Source: Parelaphostrongylus tenuis (taxonomy: Eukaryota > Nematoda > Chromadorea > Rhabditida > Metastrongylidae). Taken from it: a DNA stretch of 64,000 nt. The notes under the pieces were generated by a model, which was not told the origin of the DNA, searched no databases, and worked only from the letters and a program-made list of their open reading frames with translations. Shown piece by piece: positions 10,229 through 22,021 of the stretch. The position numbers were made by a program, and so were the translations under genes. Location: NCBI GenBank assembly GCA_019055375.1, contig JAHQIW010006092.1, forward strand, positions 620,001 through 684,000, written 5' to 3'. How positions within the stretch are numbered: the first letter of the stretch is position 1; every line of letters starts with the position of its first letter.

Positions 10229-13200
10229 ATGAAGTGGTGTTGTTTTTTATTTTGGTTTGTCTATCGACTTGTTCTCGCGTGCCTTGCGCATTTCAATTGG
10301 TAAGCTTTTCTCTTGAAATGTCGTCTCAGGCTGAAAAATTTCTGTGATCTTGTGCTTAGGTTCCTTGCCGTATACACGAATTGTGTCTATTTTACGTTGT
10401 GGAAAAGTTACGATTTACTCTGGTTTTGGATGCATCTGACACTCTGTTCATGCTTCCAATCCCTTCGCCGAGAAAACTACATCGTTGTATGGAGTAATCT
10501 CATTTATAAACGCTACACGAAGTATCCGAATCACACCTACAAGGTAATGTGATCTCTACTTTTTGTTTAGCTCATTTTAACGCGTTTCAGCCAGCAGAAC
10601 GAATATGGTACACCCTTATCCGCAGAGATATTCAGTTGTGATTACAGTAGCGATACTTTCGTTTCGAGTGTTTTCTTAAGATCACAGCTCAAATTTGAAT
10701 ATACCTTGCAATCATTTTTGAGCCACGCATGTTAGTGGTCTGTCAATGAGGGCTGACTTATAGAGCCCGATACACGTGTTTCGATCTTGCGAACTCGTCA
10801 GTCGGGCAGTTACCCTTTCTCGTCTTTTGCTAATCTCTGTGGGTGCTCCAGTCCCCACAATAAGAGTTAGCGACGACGTACGTTGTACACTCGAATGCTC
10901 GTGGCTAGTATATTCATGATTATATCTATATCAAAAATGATTTCAAGGTATATTGTATTTTGAGCTGTGGTCTTTAGAAAACACTCAAAACGAACGTTAT
11001 GCTATATTGAATATACCAGCCAAGAGCAATCGAGTGTACAACACTCTGTGTCTGGTAACTTTTTCACTGGACATAGAAAGTAAAACGTTCGTCGTCGCTA
11101 ACTCTTATTGTGGGGACTGGAGCACCCACAGAGATTAGCAAAAGACGAGGAAGGGTAACTGCCCGACTGACGAGATCTCAAGGTCGAAACACGTGTATCG
11201 GGCTCAATAAGTCAGCCCTCATTGACACCACTGACATGCGTGGCTCAAAAATGATTGCAGAGTAGCGATACTTTTCCGTTATACGACGCGCGAAGAAAAC
11301 GATCCTTTTTACAAGGCAAAACTTTTCATAGGAGTGTTTATAAACATTTGAAATCTTAAATGTCTGAGTAGAGCGCCATCTGGCCGTTTTCTTAAGAAAT
11401 TTTTTTGTAACTTTTCAGCGAAATGGAAACATATGCGTTTCACATGCGCATATTTCTCGCAGGAAAGAGCTTTCCCTTTAGACTTTTAGTAGTCATTCGA
11501 TAGCATAAAATTCAACGATTTGAATGATTACTAATAATGCTTGTTTTCTGGAATCACCAACGCTGTGCTTATTTTCTGGACCGACCATTTCTCTAACACG
11601 CAGCAGGCATAATAAGATCGATTTTCACATCTACGGCGTGCCTGTTTATCGGGTAATCTACGTGCTGGAGGGTTTTCTCTCCGTCTCGAAAGAAACTTTA
11701 GATAGAATTTATGACTCTGATACTAGAAGATTTCCTCAACACGTTCATGTGCTTTTCGCGCCCCCGACCTAGTGACGATAAAAGCGTGTCATCAATGTAA
11801 ATAGTAAATTTATCTTGAATATTACGGCGTTGTAAAAGGGTCTTACTAAAAAACGGCCACGGAGCACACCAGCCAAAGATTTTGGCTTTCGAATGATCAC
11901 TAATATTCTCATGAAAAGTTCGTGTCCTGCGAAAAGGGTCGTTTCTTCATCCTGTGCCGTATAACGTAAAAGGAACCATGTGAATATATATATACATATA
12001 CATATATATATGTATATATTTATACATGTACGCATGTAAATACATAACTACATATGTGCATGCATATGTTGTGCATCAATGGTGTCAAAAAGTAGTTATT
12101 TTTTCTTGTCTATGTCTTTAGGAGCTTTACTTTGCTCTCTACGGGGTAAAAGGAACGAAAGCTGAGCGTGAGCTGCAAAGAATGGATACCATAGAGATGA
12201 AGGAAAAAGAGCGAAGTATGTTAAAATCAGGTACTTTTTAATTCTTTCTTTCTTAAATGCCGTGACAATTGTCCTATTATTTGATGCACTCACTTATAGA
12301 GATCGATTCTTCCTCTGATGAAGATGATGGAAATGAAATCGATGATCTTGATTATCAAGATGGTATAACCACGATGTGGTAAATGCTTTTTCTTTCTCAT
12401 TTTTTCATGTAACTAAATTTTTTTAAGTTTCAGTGGTCCTGGCCGTGTGATACCGGAAGTGATCGCTCAGGAGGAAGCAGAGTGCAGGAAATATGTTTAT
12501 GTAGGTCAAGCAGCTGACTCTCAAGCTGATTTACAACTAAGTATGTTTCCCTGTGAATTGTGGATTTTATTCCAACTTGTTTGGTGTTGCTTTCTTTTAC
12601 CATTTTGCGATTTTCGAGCATCGAGAAGCAGAAGCAAAGGATAATTGTTCGGCACCTGTTCGACCGCCTCGACCTTCTAAAGAGCCGTTTACAAACGTAG
12701 ATTGTTAGTTTTCAGCATTTTTTGAATCATTTTATTTCTAAGTCCATGCTCTTTTGCCTTTTCTTTCTGGTGTTATAATATTTTACCAACTCACCATTGA
12801 ATCCTCACTCTTTCCTCTTTTCTTTCGGATATCATAATTCCCTCTTATGCTGATGACAAGCGTTTTACTTAAGCAGTTTGTGATTCGTCCGACAATGCAG
12901 TTGTTAATCCCAACAGCGGTGACCGCAATTCTGAGAATTGTGGGTGCGTTTTGATACTTTATTACCTCCTGTTGTTCTGAGTTACTAGTGCCCAACCATA
13001 TGGCTTCCAATCTTCTAGGGGCCTCATTGCTTTCAGAATAACCTTCAAAGATACTGTACCAGTCCGACCAACTCCAGTACCTGATGAAAACGAGGTAAAA
13101 GAAGCTATATGTTTTTTTTTCAATTTTTATTACGTCTAATAGACCTTACAACAGAAGAAGATGGGTGCTTGGGACCGTATCGTCAGTTCAATTCCAAAAG

Positions 13201-13992
13201 TTCTCAAACCAAAATATCTGGAAAAGAAGATATCTGAAGAAAATGGCAAGTTTTGTTCAGTGTTTCCTACAGCATTTAACCTTGTGCATGTTCGTTTCAG
13301 TGTTGGATATATTGGCTCCAAATTACACCAATACATATGATGTATTAGACGAGAAGAAAAGGGAAAGGCGAGCGAAAAGAGATCGGAAGGCGCTAACGCA
13401 ACGCCTGCGTCGTCGCAGACGGGAGGAATTGCGCGAGCTAGCCCGTCAGGAGCGGAGGTATCTAGAAGTTTTTCAGATGAAACAGAGTAAGAGTGGAGTG
13501 ACTATACTACCGCTTGGGTCTGTCCAAGTGTTTCAGGCGGAAAAAAGATAGCTGATTCGATTGAGTTACTACTTCAGCTATTGCGAATGACGACCTCATT
13601 TGCTGTGTTAGTAGGAAATATAAGGAAAACATTCATTCCGGCTCAGATCAAGTACCTTAAACCGGGACAACATGCGTATGACCATTACGAACTGCTTTTG
13701 TTGTTTAGGTAAGGTTTTAGCCTCCTATATTAGATGCCATCAACAAATTTTTCTTTTTCATCCACGTATTGGTTATATAATGTCAACATAGATGAGATTT
13801 CAGTAACCTTTCGTCGCTTTGCAGATTATCCATGCTTCTTTGTTTAGAGTAACAACGTTTCTTGACGTGAGTATGTTTTGGACGAACGTGATGTGGGTTT
13901 ATTGTCTTCAATGGCATCTATGTTGTCGTCTTGGTTTACTGAGATTCTGGGTTTGGCTGGCGATCCTAGCCTTTGTACGTTATTTCTTCTAG
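10229..13992 (+). CDS. Multi-exon membrane protein of unknown function
   Basis: I do not recognise the family. Proposed exons: 10229-10299, 10360-10543, 10591-10634, 12122-12230, 12300-12378, 12434-12540, 12626-12703, 12874-12943, 13037-13094, 13155-13245 (GC donor), 13301-13486, 13537-13708, 13825 onward. The N-terminus has two or three hydrophobic segments (WCCFLFWFVYRLVLACL, then FLAVYTNCVYFTLW and LLWFWMHLTLC). A long hydrophilic middle follows, with an acidic patch (IDSSSDEDDGNEIDD), proline-rich pieces (PVRPPRPSKEP) and a strongly basic coiled segment (RRRRREELRELARQERR). Most junctions keep frame. Two do not: exon 3 to 4, and exon 12 to 13. The annotated splice at 13708/13825 would stop at 13852. 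The other frame of the last exon encodes a strongly hydrophobic tail (LLRFWVWLAILAFVRYFF) ending at 13992, which I favour as the original C-terminus. Length is roughly 420-480 residues. Further upstream exons cannot be excluded. The acceptor before 12626 is weak. Confidence 0.7.
10645..11285. repeat. Foldback element (family B) in an intron of the membrane-protein gene
   Basis: Long inverted arms: about 10700-10890 pairs with 11087-11270. For example 'gggctgacttatagagcccg' is inverted as 'cgggctcaataagtcagccc', and 'gtccccacaataagagttag' as 'ctaactcttattgtggggac'. The arms continue inwards through 'cgttgtacactcga' / 'tcgagtgtacaacac'. Other copies, mostly one arm, are near 5980, 35060, 40290, 47420 and 50565. 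Confidence 0.85.
11280..11970. repeat. Foldback element (family A) in the same intron
   Basis: The left arm (11290-11490) carries 'acttttcataggagtgtt' and 'catgcgcatatttctcgc'. The right arm (11825-11965) carries 'ggcgttgtaaaagggtctta', 'ctttcgaatgatcactaata' and 'ctcatgaaaagttcgtgtcc', reverse-complementary to the left. A TATATG microsatellite follows (11980-12070). Confidence 0.7.
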
Positions 13993-14089
13993 CTCGTAGT
14001 CTTCCTTCAATGCTACATTAAAATTTTATTGGAATATTTTTTTGAACCAGAAATACTCTTGAAAACAATCTTCGGTACTTTTTGGTCAA

Positions 14090-14890
14090 GAGATAAATGA
14101 AAAACGGATCTCATTCTCTGGAGAGGTAGTTTTCATGGGAGTGTTAATGATCATTCGAAAACTGAGGTTTCTGGTTTTAGCCCTATGTGGCCGGCTTTTC
14201 AAAACACCCCTTTATAACGCTGTAAAATTCAAAATGAAACTAGCTTCAGACGCGCATATTTCCCGCCGAACAGTGCTCTTTCTTTGGGCTCTTAGTAATC
14301 ATCCGATAGCGTAATGGTTGCTGATTCTGACGCTTTGATTATATATTGAAAAGAACTTTTCTGCAGCGCTGCATGTAAAATAAGTTGAATTCGCATGTGC
14401 GACCAAAGTGGTCTTTGGCCAGTTCACGTGCCGCTAGTTAAGACTGTCACATGTGCTGGGGCGATGATCGATTGATCTTTTCCGGGTCTTACGACATCGC
14501 GTCAACCCATGGGCCGCTTTACCGAGCGGCACGTGAATTTTCCAAAGACCACCTTAGTCGCACATGCGGATTCAACTTATTTTGCAGCGCTGCAGAGAAA
14601 GGATCTTTTCAGGATAGAATCAAAGTGTTGGAATAAATAAACATTACGCTGTCGAATGATTACTAGTCCAAAGAAAGAGCTTTGTTTGCGAGAAATCTGC
14701 TCGTCTGTAACGCAGGAACTTCCTTCTGGGACAACGTTAAAAAGAAGGCTTTTCCGAAGTCCGGTGTCGTGGGGCTGTAGCCAGAAGCCTAAGTTTTCGA
14801 ATGATTGCCAGCGCTCATATGGAAACTCTTGCCTAGTGAAGCAGGTTGGTTTTTCATTTGTCCTCATTCAACCGAAGAGTACTCAATTTT
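14090..14890. repeat. Clear foldback element of family A
   Basis: An almost symmetric palindrome of about 800 bp with arms near 370 bp. Paired segments include 'cattcgaaaactgaggtttc' with 'cctaagttttcgaatg', 'ggcttttcaaaacaccc' with the 'aaggcttttccgaag' region, 'aagttgaattcgcatgtgcga' with 'tcgcacatgcggattcaactt', and 'tggccagttcacgtgccgct' with 'gcggcacgtgaattttcca'. The centre is about 14450-14510. No open frame shared between copies is visible, so it looks non-autonomous. Confidence 0.85.
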
Positions 14891-16251
14891 TTGTTTGACT
14901 TGAACGAAACCTTAAGATCGCAATAGTTGTGATGCTTGCTCCAATGAGCTATGCTATGAATGAACTCGACTTGAGCTGGTGTCGCTTCCGGGTCAATTCA
15001 ACTTTGGAAAAGTACCAGCCGAAGTGGTAAAAATCTTGGTGAGTTAGCTACACTCAGAGTTTAAGCCTTTTTAAACGTTTAATGCTTTAAGTATGCACAA
15101 AGAATATTTTTAAGGTCATTCAGTGATGTTGCAACAGGTTCTACTAAAGTTAGTAGTCAACTTTGGTTGCTGCCCCTTATGCAGCAGTCGATTGATGATG
15201 TCTAACGAACAACATTAGTGAGGTTCCTGGTTTAACAAGGGGTAGTTTGAATATAGTTTGAGAATTTTCGATGTCAACCACTTCGTTATCCCCACTAGAT
15301 GTGGATCATGTCTATCTCAAGTTTTATGTATATATTTTGTGAATATTTTTTCTATAGGAGAATTGAGTGTTGAGCAAAATTCGACCTTAAACAAGATTGA
15401 ACTCTTGTGTCACTCATTTCGGAGGCATGTGGTACCACTACACCGCCGAGACTACCGCCTACTCGGCTCTCATTCTTCAATACTTCATTATCAGAGCTAT
15501 CAACCATCAACCTTCAACAGGTTTGCAGTGGCCTCGTTGATGTAGTGGTAGCACTCACTCCCGCTATGTGTGAGACGCAGCTTCAACTTCCGTGTGAGGT
15601 CGAGTTTTTGCTCATCACTCAGTTCTCTGAGATATGTTTGAAACATCATAACACTGCGCAAAAGCAGTAAAAGCTCTAGAAATTTTGATTATTCTTTACC
15701 ACTTGAGAAATCAGTCATTACTGGTCATGAACCAGAGTACTTAAAAGACAGATTAGTACTGCCACTATTTATCATGTATGAAGTGGATGGACATATTTGA
15801 TTTTCACGATTGTAGTTCTATTATTACTTTGTCCTCATCACTGCTTATTCAACAGCATTTCTGTAAACACGGTGTTGAAGTCCGGGCTCGGATGAGACCG
15901 AATAGTATATAGCTTGATAAGTTGTGATCTTGCCTGAACCAAGTTATGAACAGTTCTGTATTTTTGTGATTCTAGAAGCGATTGTTTCATTGAATGTCTT
16001 ATATATGTGGTATTGCTCTGAGCAACAAAGTGCTACCATTTTGGAGAGCCATTAAAAAATTTGTATTTACTGAGCACATCTGAAGGTTTGTGTTTGGCAA
16101 TCGCAACGGGAATATATCCCATACTAATTGAATTGCAACAACCGAAACGAACAGTTATCGCAACGTAGACGCAACGGACTGTCAACGTGGCCATTCACTC
16201 AAAATGGCCAGAAATCGTTTTTAAGATCTTCCGTCAATTTCTTGTTAACTC
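14890..16251. repeat. Intergenic stretch with tRNA-like SINE pieces
   Basis: Around 15410-15470 ('ggtaccactacaccgccgag') and 15530-15620 ('gatgtagtggtagcactcact') are tRNA-like, box-A-containing fragments in opposite orientations. The rest (15640-16250) contains no element or exon I can support. It should hold the 5' region of the downstream acyltransferase gene. Confidence 0.5.
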
Positions 16252-17665
16252 ATGTTGTCATCTTTAGTCAGTTTGTTATCTCACGATGACTGGATTTACA
16301 CAGGTGAGTTTCAATACCTTAAGTGGTTTATTTTTTGGGAATTGGTAGGATTAGTCTCATATTTTCAGGTATATTGCTGTCTTCTTTTGCCATTGCATTG
16401 ATGGTGCGACAGTACGGCAATAGTGTTCTACGAGCTCACCTTGGTGGACTGATAGGATTTACAATGGCAGTAATTGTCATAGGTACCTGACTTGGCGATG
16501 TGACGATTTAAAGCATTACAACTTTTTTGTTTCACTTTGAATGTGGAATATTGGATTGGTTCTATGTAAAAGTGTTATACATAAGTCGCTAAGGATGGAA
16601 ATATTCTACTCACTTGCTCTGGCAATATATGTGGCAGCTTGTATCAAGTTTGTGCCAACTAGGTCGGTATTTTCATTCTTTTTTTTTCTTTTCATTTGTT
16701 AATCAATAGTGTAATATCATGCAAGTTAACACTGTTAATACCGCCACCTATGGTTATCTTTTAGCCGTGATACTAGAACTTTGGGCAGTGAAATGTGAAG
16801 TAGAGCGACTGTTTTTGGAGAGCTCGGGAAGTTATGCTTGTCTCCTTCCTCTAAAAATTATAAGCGGAGCCAAACTTTATCAAAAAATTCGATTGATGGA
16901 TTTTTTTCTGTCACTCAATGGAACGAAGCATAGTGTGCGAAGTGGTAGTGAATTGTTACTTCATTAGTGATTCAATACGTAACACATTTGTAACTATGGC
17001 ACTTGGGCAATTAACATTGTACATACAGACAGATGCACATACACAAACGTATGTATATGTGGATATACATATCTGTATAAACGTGTATGCATCTATGTAA
17101 GTACATACATATGTGAAAGCATACACGCATGTAAATGTGTACGTATACAAAACTTTCAAAATGATATACCTCACCTATCATCGCAACTGGGGTGTGCGGA
17201 GACCTCCACTTCTTGGATCCGATTCGTTTCCTCGTATATGTTCTTCACAAAGGTCTTCGAACACTTCACCTCTTGCTCGAAAACTTCCGCTTCATTATAA
17301 ATCTTGTTGAATATTGGTTAAGACGACTCTTCTTGCAATCTTCAAGGTAGCCAAGCTTTGACGCTCGCTGATTGATTGCGAGTGTTGCGGGTGGCTTTCC
17401 GCTGTATCGAGTCAGTGCTACTCATCCTCCCAGACAAGTATGGTATCAGTTCAACGATCTCGGATGTATGGATGGTTTGGTGAGCCATGAGCAGCAGATC
17501 GAATCATCGACCATGTCGCGGTTCAGAGCGCCTCTAACCACTGCGCCATACGCGCTCTAGTTAGCGTATATACATACATGTATATTTATATACACATATG
17601 TATGTGTATATGTACATGCGTGCATATGTAAATTGTATATATGTACATTATATGTATATATATAC

Positions 17666-17706
<41 letters not shown>

Positions 17707-20700
17707 CGCCACGGACCTCCCTTTATGAGGGATCCCGCCCGGTTAGTCGCGAGGGCACGTGGCGCGTCCCCAGGTGGTGGATAGGGGAATAAAACGCGAA
17801 CCAAAAGCGACCGTGGCTACTCATGAGTACCCAGCCCCCACGTTTAGAGCCTGGCAAGCTATACGTTGGGTATCGAAATGCCAAAAACAGCAACAAATAT
17901 GGGCCTCATTCCCCTGACCCCGAAAGAGCCCCGGTACGGCAGCGCCAGGTAGCACGAGTACGGAGAGGCTGCTAAAATCTCAGGGCCGAACTAGGCTGCC
18001 AAGATCGAAACGGACTAAAAGATGATCTGTACCTACAACGCAAGAACCCTTGCTCACGAATCCGCTGTAGAAGATCTATTGATTCAAGCAAGAAGAATAA
18101 GGTACGACGTCATTGGCCTGGCTGAGACGAGAAGGCGCCATCCTTTTCACGCTGTTTATGACACCGGAGAAGAACTGTTCCTTGGAACATGCGATCGCAG
18201 AGGTGTCGGTGGCGTTGACGTCCTCGTCTAATCGAATTTGACCGTGAGCATTGATTCGTTTGAACAACTAACAACCCGTATCGGACGATTACGGTTGAAA
18301 CGATGTGGTTCTATGCCGGCTTTGACCATCTTCGTTGCTTACGCACCAACATCAGGCTATGACGAAGACGAAGTCGAAGCGTTCTATATGGACCTCGAAA
18401 AAATTCTTCAGAGAAGATCATAAATTCTTTAAGGTCATTGTCGGAGATTTTAACGCAAAAATTGGCCCTAGAGAACGTCTGAAGAACGTCACATAGGGAC
18501 CCACGGACTAGAATGGAATGAACAGGGTGAGAGGCTATCTGAGTTTATCATGACGACCCAAACCATCCATGGTAACTCGCAATTCCAAAAGCCTCTTTCT
18601 CAGCGATGGACGTGGGAGTCTTTCAATGGAGAGTACCATAGCGAAATAGATCACACATAGTAAATCGAAGGTTTTGCCTGACCGACGTCGCTGTTGTTCC
18701 TAAGTTCTACACGGCATCAGACCATCGCCTCCTTCGCGCAACGTTTCTAGGCGAGGAGAGAAAGCCGCTAAATTCAAACAACGAAGTCCCAGAACTACCA
18801 TAAACTGGGATGTATTTAAATCATTAGTTGGCTCTTGAGTAGATACCGTTGTCGACAACATCGACAAAGAATACAGATCGACTCGTTGAATATCCTCATG
18901 TTAGCGCTAAGAAAGCCGAGAGTCCTAAGGTCACGAAGAGACGCTTGTCTCCGCAGACACTTGAGCTGATACGTAAACGTGAAATCGCACGAGCTGCAGG
19001 CAACCGAAACCTTACGTCCGGACTTGCGAAACGCAGCAGAGAAGCGATAAAAGAAGACCTCAAAGAGAGAAGAGCAGCAGTTATGGCAGAAGCTGCAGAA
19101 GCTGGGAAGAGCATTCGCAAAGCCCAGTGAGGTTTCGCCAACTATAAGACCAAGATGATTGCACTCCGATACCCTGACGGGACACCTACAGCTTCGAGAA
19201 GGGATATGGAGAAAATCATCCACCAATACTACTCGGATCTCTTCGCTAGCCATATCCTCTTACCGTCATATAAATTGAAAGAGGATAGATATGTCGTTCC
19301 ACTGGTCCTTCCTTCCGAAATCCGACATGCTATATCGTCGCTGAAGAACAGAACAACCCGATCCAGACAGGATTAGACCAGAACACCTAAAGAATCTGCC
19401 GCCAGTTCTCACTGGCTCGGCTCTTCACTCACTACCTGTCAGAATGCAAGGTCCCTATGCAATGGAAAACCAGCAAGACCGTATTGCTGTTCAAAAAAGC
19501 AGACCTTCACGACATAGGCAATCATCGCCCAATCTGCTTACTGTCCTTTGTCTATAAACTTTTTACTCGAGTCATCCTAAACAGGATTGACAGAACTATG
19601 GACGAAGAGCAGCCATGTGAACAAGCAGGGTTCCGAAAAGGATTTAGTACTACAGACCACATCCACACGATTACAAGACTCATTGAATTTTCACGAGAGT
19701 ACAAACAGCCACTCTGTCTCACTTTAATCGATCTGAAGAAAGCCTATGATTCAGTGGAAACAGAAGCGGTTATAGAGGCTCTGGATAACCAGGGCGATTC
19801 TACTCGATACATAATGATCCTTCGTGAGTTTTATAAAGATTTTACGACCAAAATATCTCCATTCTACAGCAATATCACCATTGACGTTAGAAGAGGGGTT
19901 CGACAAGGCGATACAATTTCGCCAAAACTATTCACTTCCACCCTACAAAACATACGAACATTAGAATGGGACGATATGGAAGTTTGAATTGACGGTCGAC
20001 AATTAAACTCTTCGCTTTGCTGACGATATCATTATCATAACATCAAACATCAGCCAAGCGGAACGAATGTTGACCGATTTCGATAACGCCTGTGGAAAGA
20101 TTGGTCTTCAGTTGAATCTAACGAAAACAATGTTCATAAGGAACGGATGGGTTTCGAATGCCCCATTCGCGCTCAACGGAACGACAATCTCCGAATGCTC
20201 CAGTTACGTCTATCTAGATCGTGATATCAACATGATGAACGACCTAGCTCCAGAGTTGAGCAGGAGGAAACGAGCGGCTTGGATAACGCTTAAGAGCATT
20301 GAAGATGTAGTGAAGAGGACAAAGAACATCCGACTCCGTGCCCACCTTTTTGACTCGACGATTATCCCTGCCCTAACGTATGCAGCAGAAACCTGGTCGC
20401 TATGTAAGCAGGATGAAAATCACTTGGCGTTATGGAACGCGCAGTCGAAAAGGTCGATGCTAGAAGTATCCCGTATCTCGCAAATGAGAGAAAGAATCCG
20501 ATGTTCCGACCTACGTCAACGATCGAAAATCAGAGACGCCGTTCTACACGCCAGGATATCGAAATTAAGGTGGGCCGGACACGTGATTCGCTTCAACGGC
20601 AACCGATGGACGAGAGCTGATACCGCCTGGATTCCTCGGGACATCAAACGCTCTAAAGGATGACCACTGACCCGCTTTACTATCTCTTCACGAAATAAAA

Positions 20701-20886
20701 GAAAGATATGATGCTCAGCGAATCTCTAGAGTGAGGAGGACCCACTAGGCTACTCTTGCACGCGATAGGGAAAAATGGAAGAGTTGCTGGTACCCGCTCG
20801 AGTCACTCGACGATCAACGGGACGACAGGTTATACAGGTGATATGTATACGTATATGTGCCTCTACACATGTACATATATAAATAA

Positions 20887-20918
<32 letters not shown>

Positions 20919-21981
20919 GAGCGTACATATATACGAACATGAGTATACGTATGTACATACATATGTATGTGGTTCTTTTCTGTTAGACGGTACGAGATCG
21001 AGAAACGACCACGCGGTGGACAAAAACTTTTCGTCAGAGTTAGTAATCATTCTAAAGCCTAAATCTTTAGCTACTGCGCTACCTGCTCTTTTTTGGAATG
21101 ACCTTTTTTTTGTTGTAGCATCCAAAATATTAAGTGTTACGCCGGTCGCACACCTTTACTATTACTTCGCTACTAGAAACACGAAACGCATATGGACGTG
21201 CAAAGGAAATCTTGTAATCGCAGGATCATACGTTTTATCTGGAGTTTTTTACAAACAGCGCAGCGTATGTGAAACTAGATTTCATGTTCTCTGTTACACT
21301 TCCATGGAGCGGTCTTTCCAGGAAAGAAGCACAGCGTTGAAATGTCAAAGCTCACGCTATCGAATAGTTATCAGTAGTTTGAATAAAGAAAGAGCGCTGT
21401 GGTCTGTGAGAAATATGCGCGTGTGAAACACAAATGTTTCCTTTTTGCTACAGCGTTGTAAAAAAGGTTTTTCAAAAACCGCCGCATAACGTATAGCTAA
21501 AGATGTAAGCTTTCGAAAAATTATCAAAAGTGCAGCACGAGGTTCTTATCCACCGCAAAGGATAGTTTCTTCATTTCGTGCCATCTGAAAGAAAATATTC
21601 ATGTATGTAATTATATGCATCCGTATGCATATATTAGCTTGTATATGTACACGTATGTATGTGCATACATAAACGCACGCATACGTGTATATGTATGCAT
21701 ATAAGTACGTATGTGCATACATTTGTTCACATATACATGCATAGAACATGCACTACAAGATACATATGCACCTAAGTTCAGTGATGGCGGAACAGGAGCC
21801 TCGGTAGTGCAAATGGTTAGCACTCACCCCTGTAAAGATATAATGCTGGTTCTATTGGCGTCTAATGGTTAAAGTTTTACACATCACCCAGCATCTTTGG
21901 ATATGTCATATATATATTTAGATATGTATAATTCATTTATTTAAACATATATATGTATATATATACGTATGTATGTACATA

Positions 21982-22021
<40 letters not shown>

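Noticed and set aside
13165..13551. Single 128-residue plus-strand ORF as a stand-alone gene
   Set aside because: It reads through an intron; splice signals at 13245, 13301 and 13486 fit the multi-exon gene better.
16470..16585. MBOAT7 exon 2 extended to the donor at 16483
   Set aside because: Adds VIVI but leaves phase 1, which no acceptor before exon 3 satisfies; the donor at 16470 keeps frame and family length.
18849..19130. Helical basic ORF as a host gene
   Set aside because: Lies inside the RTE between endonuclease and RT; the same sequence recurs in the copy at 60296.
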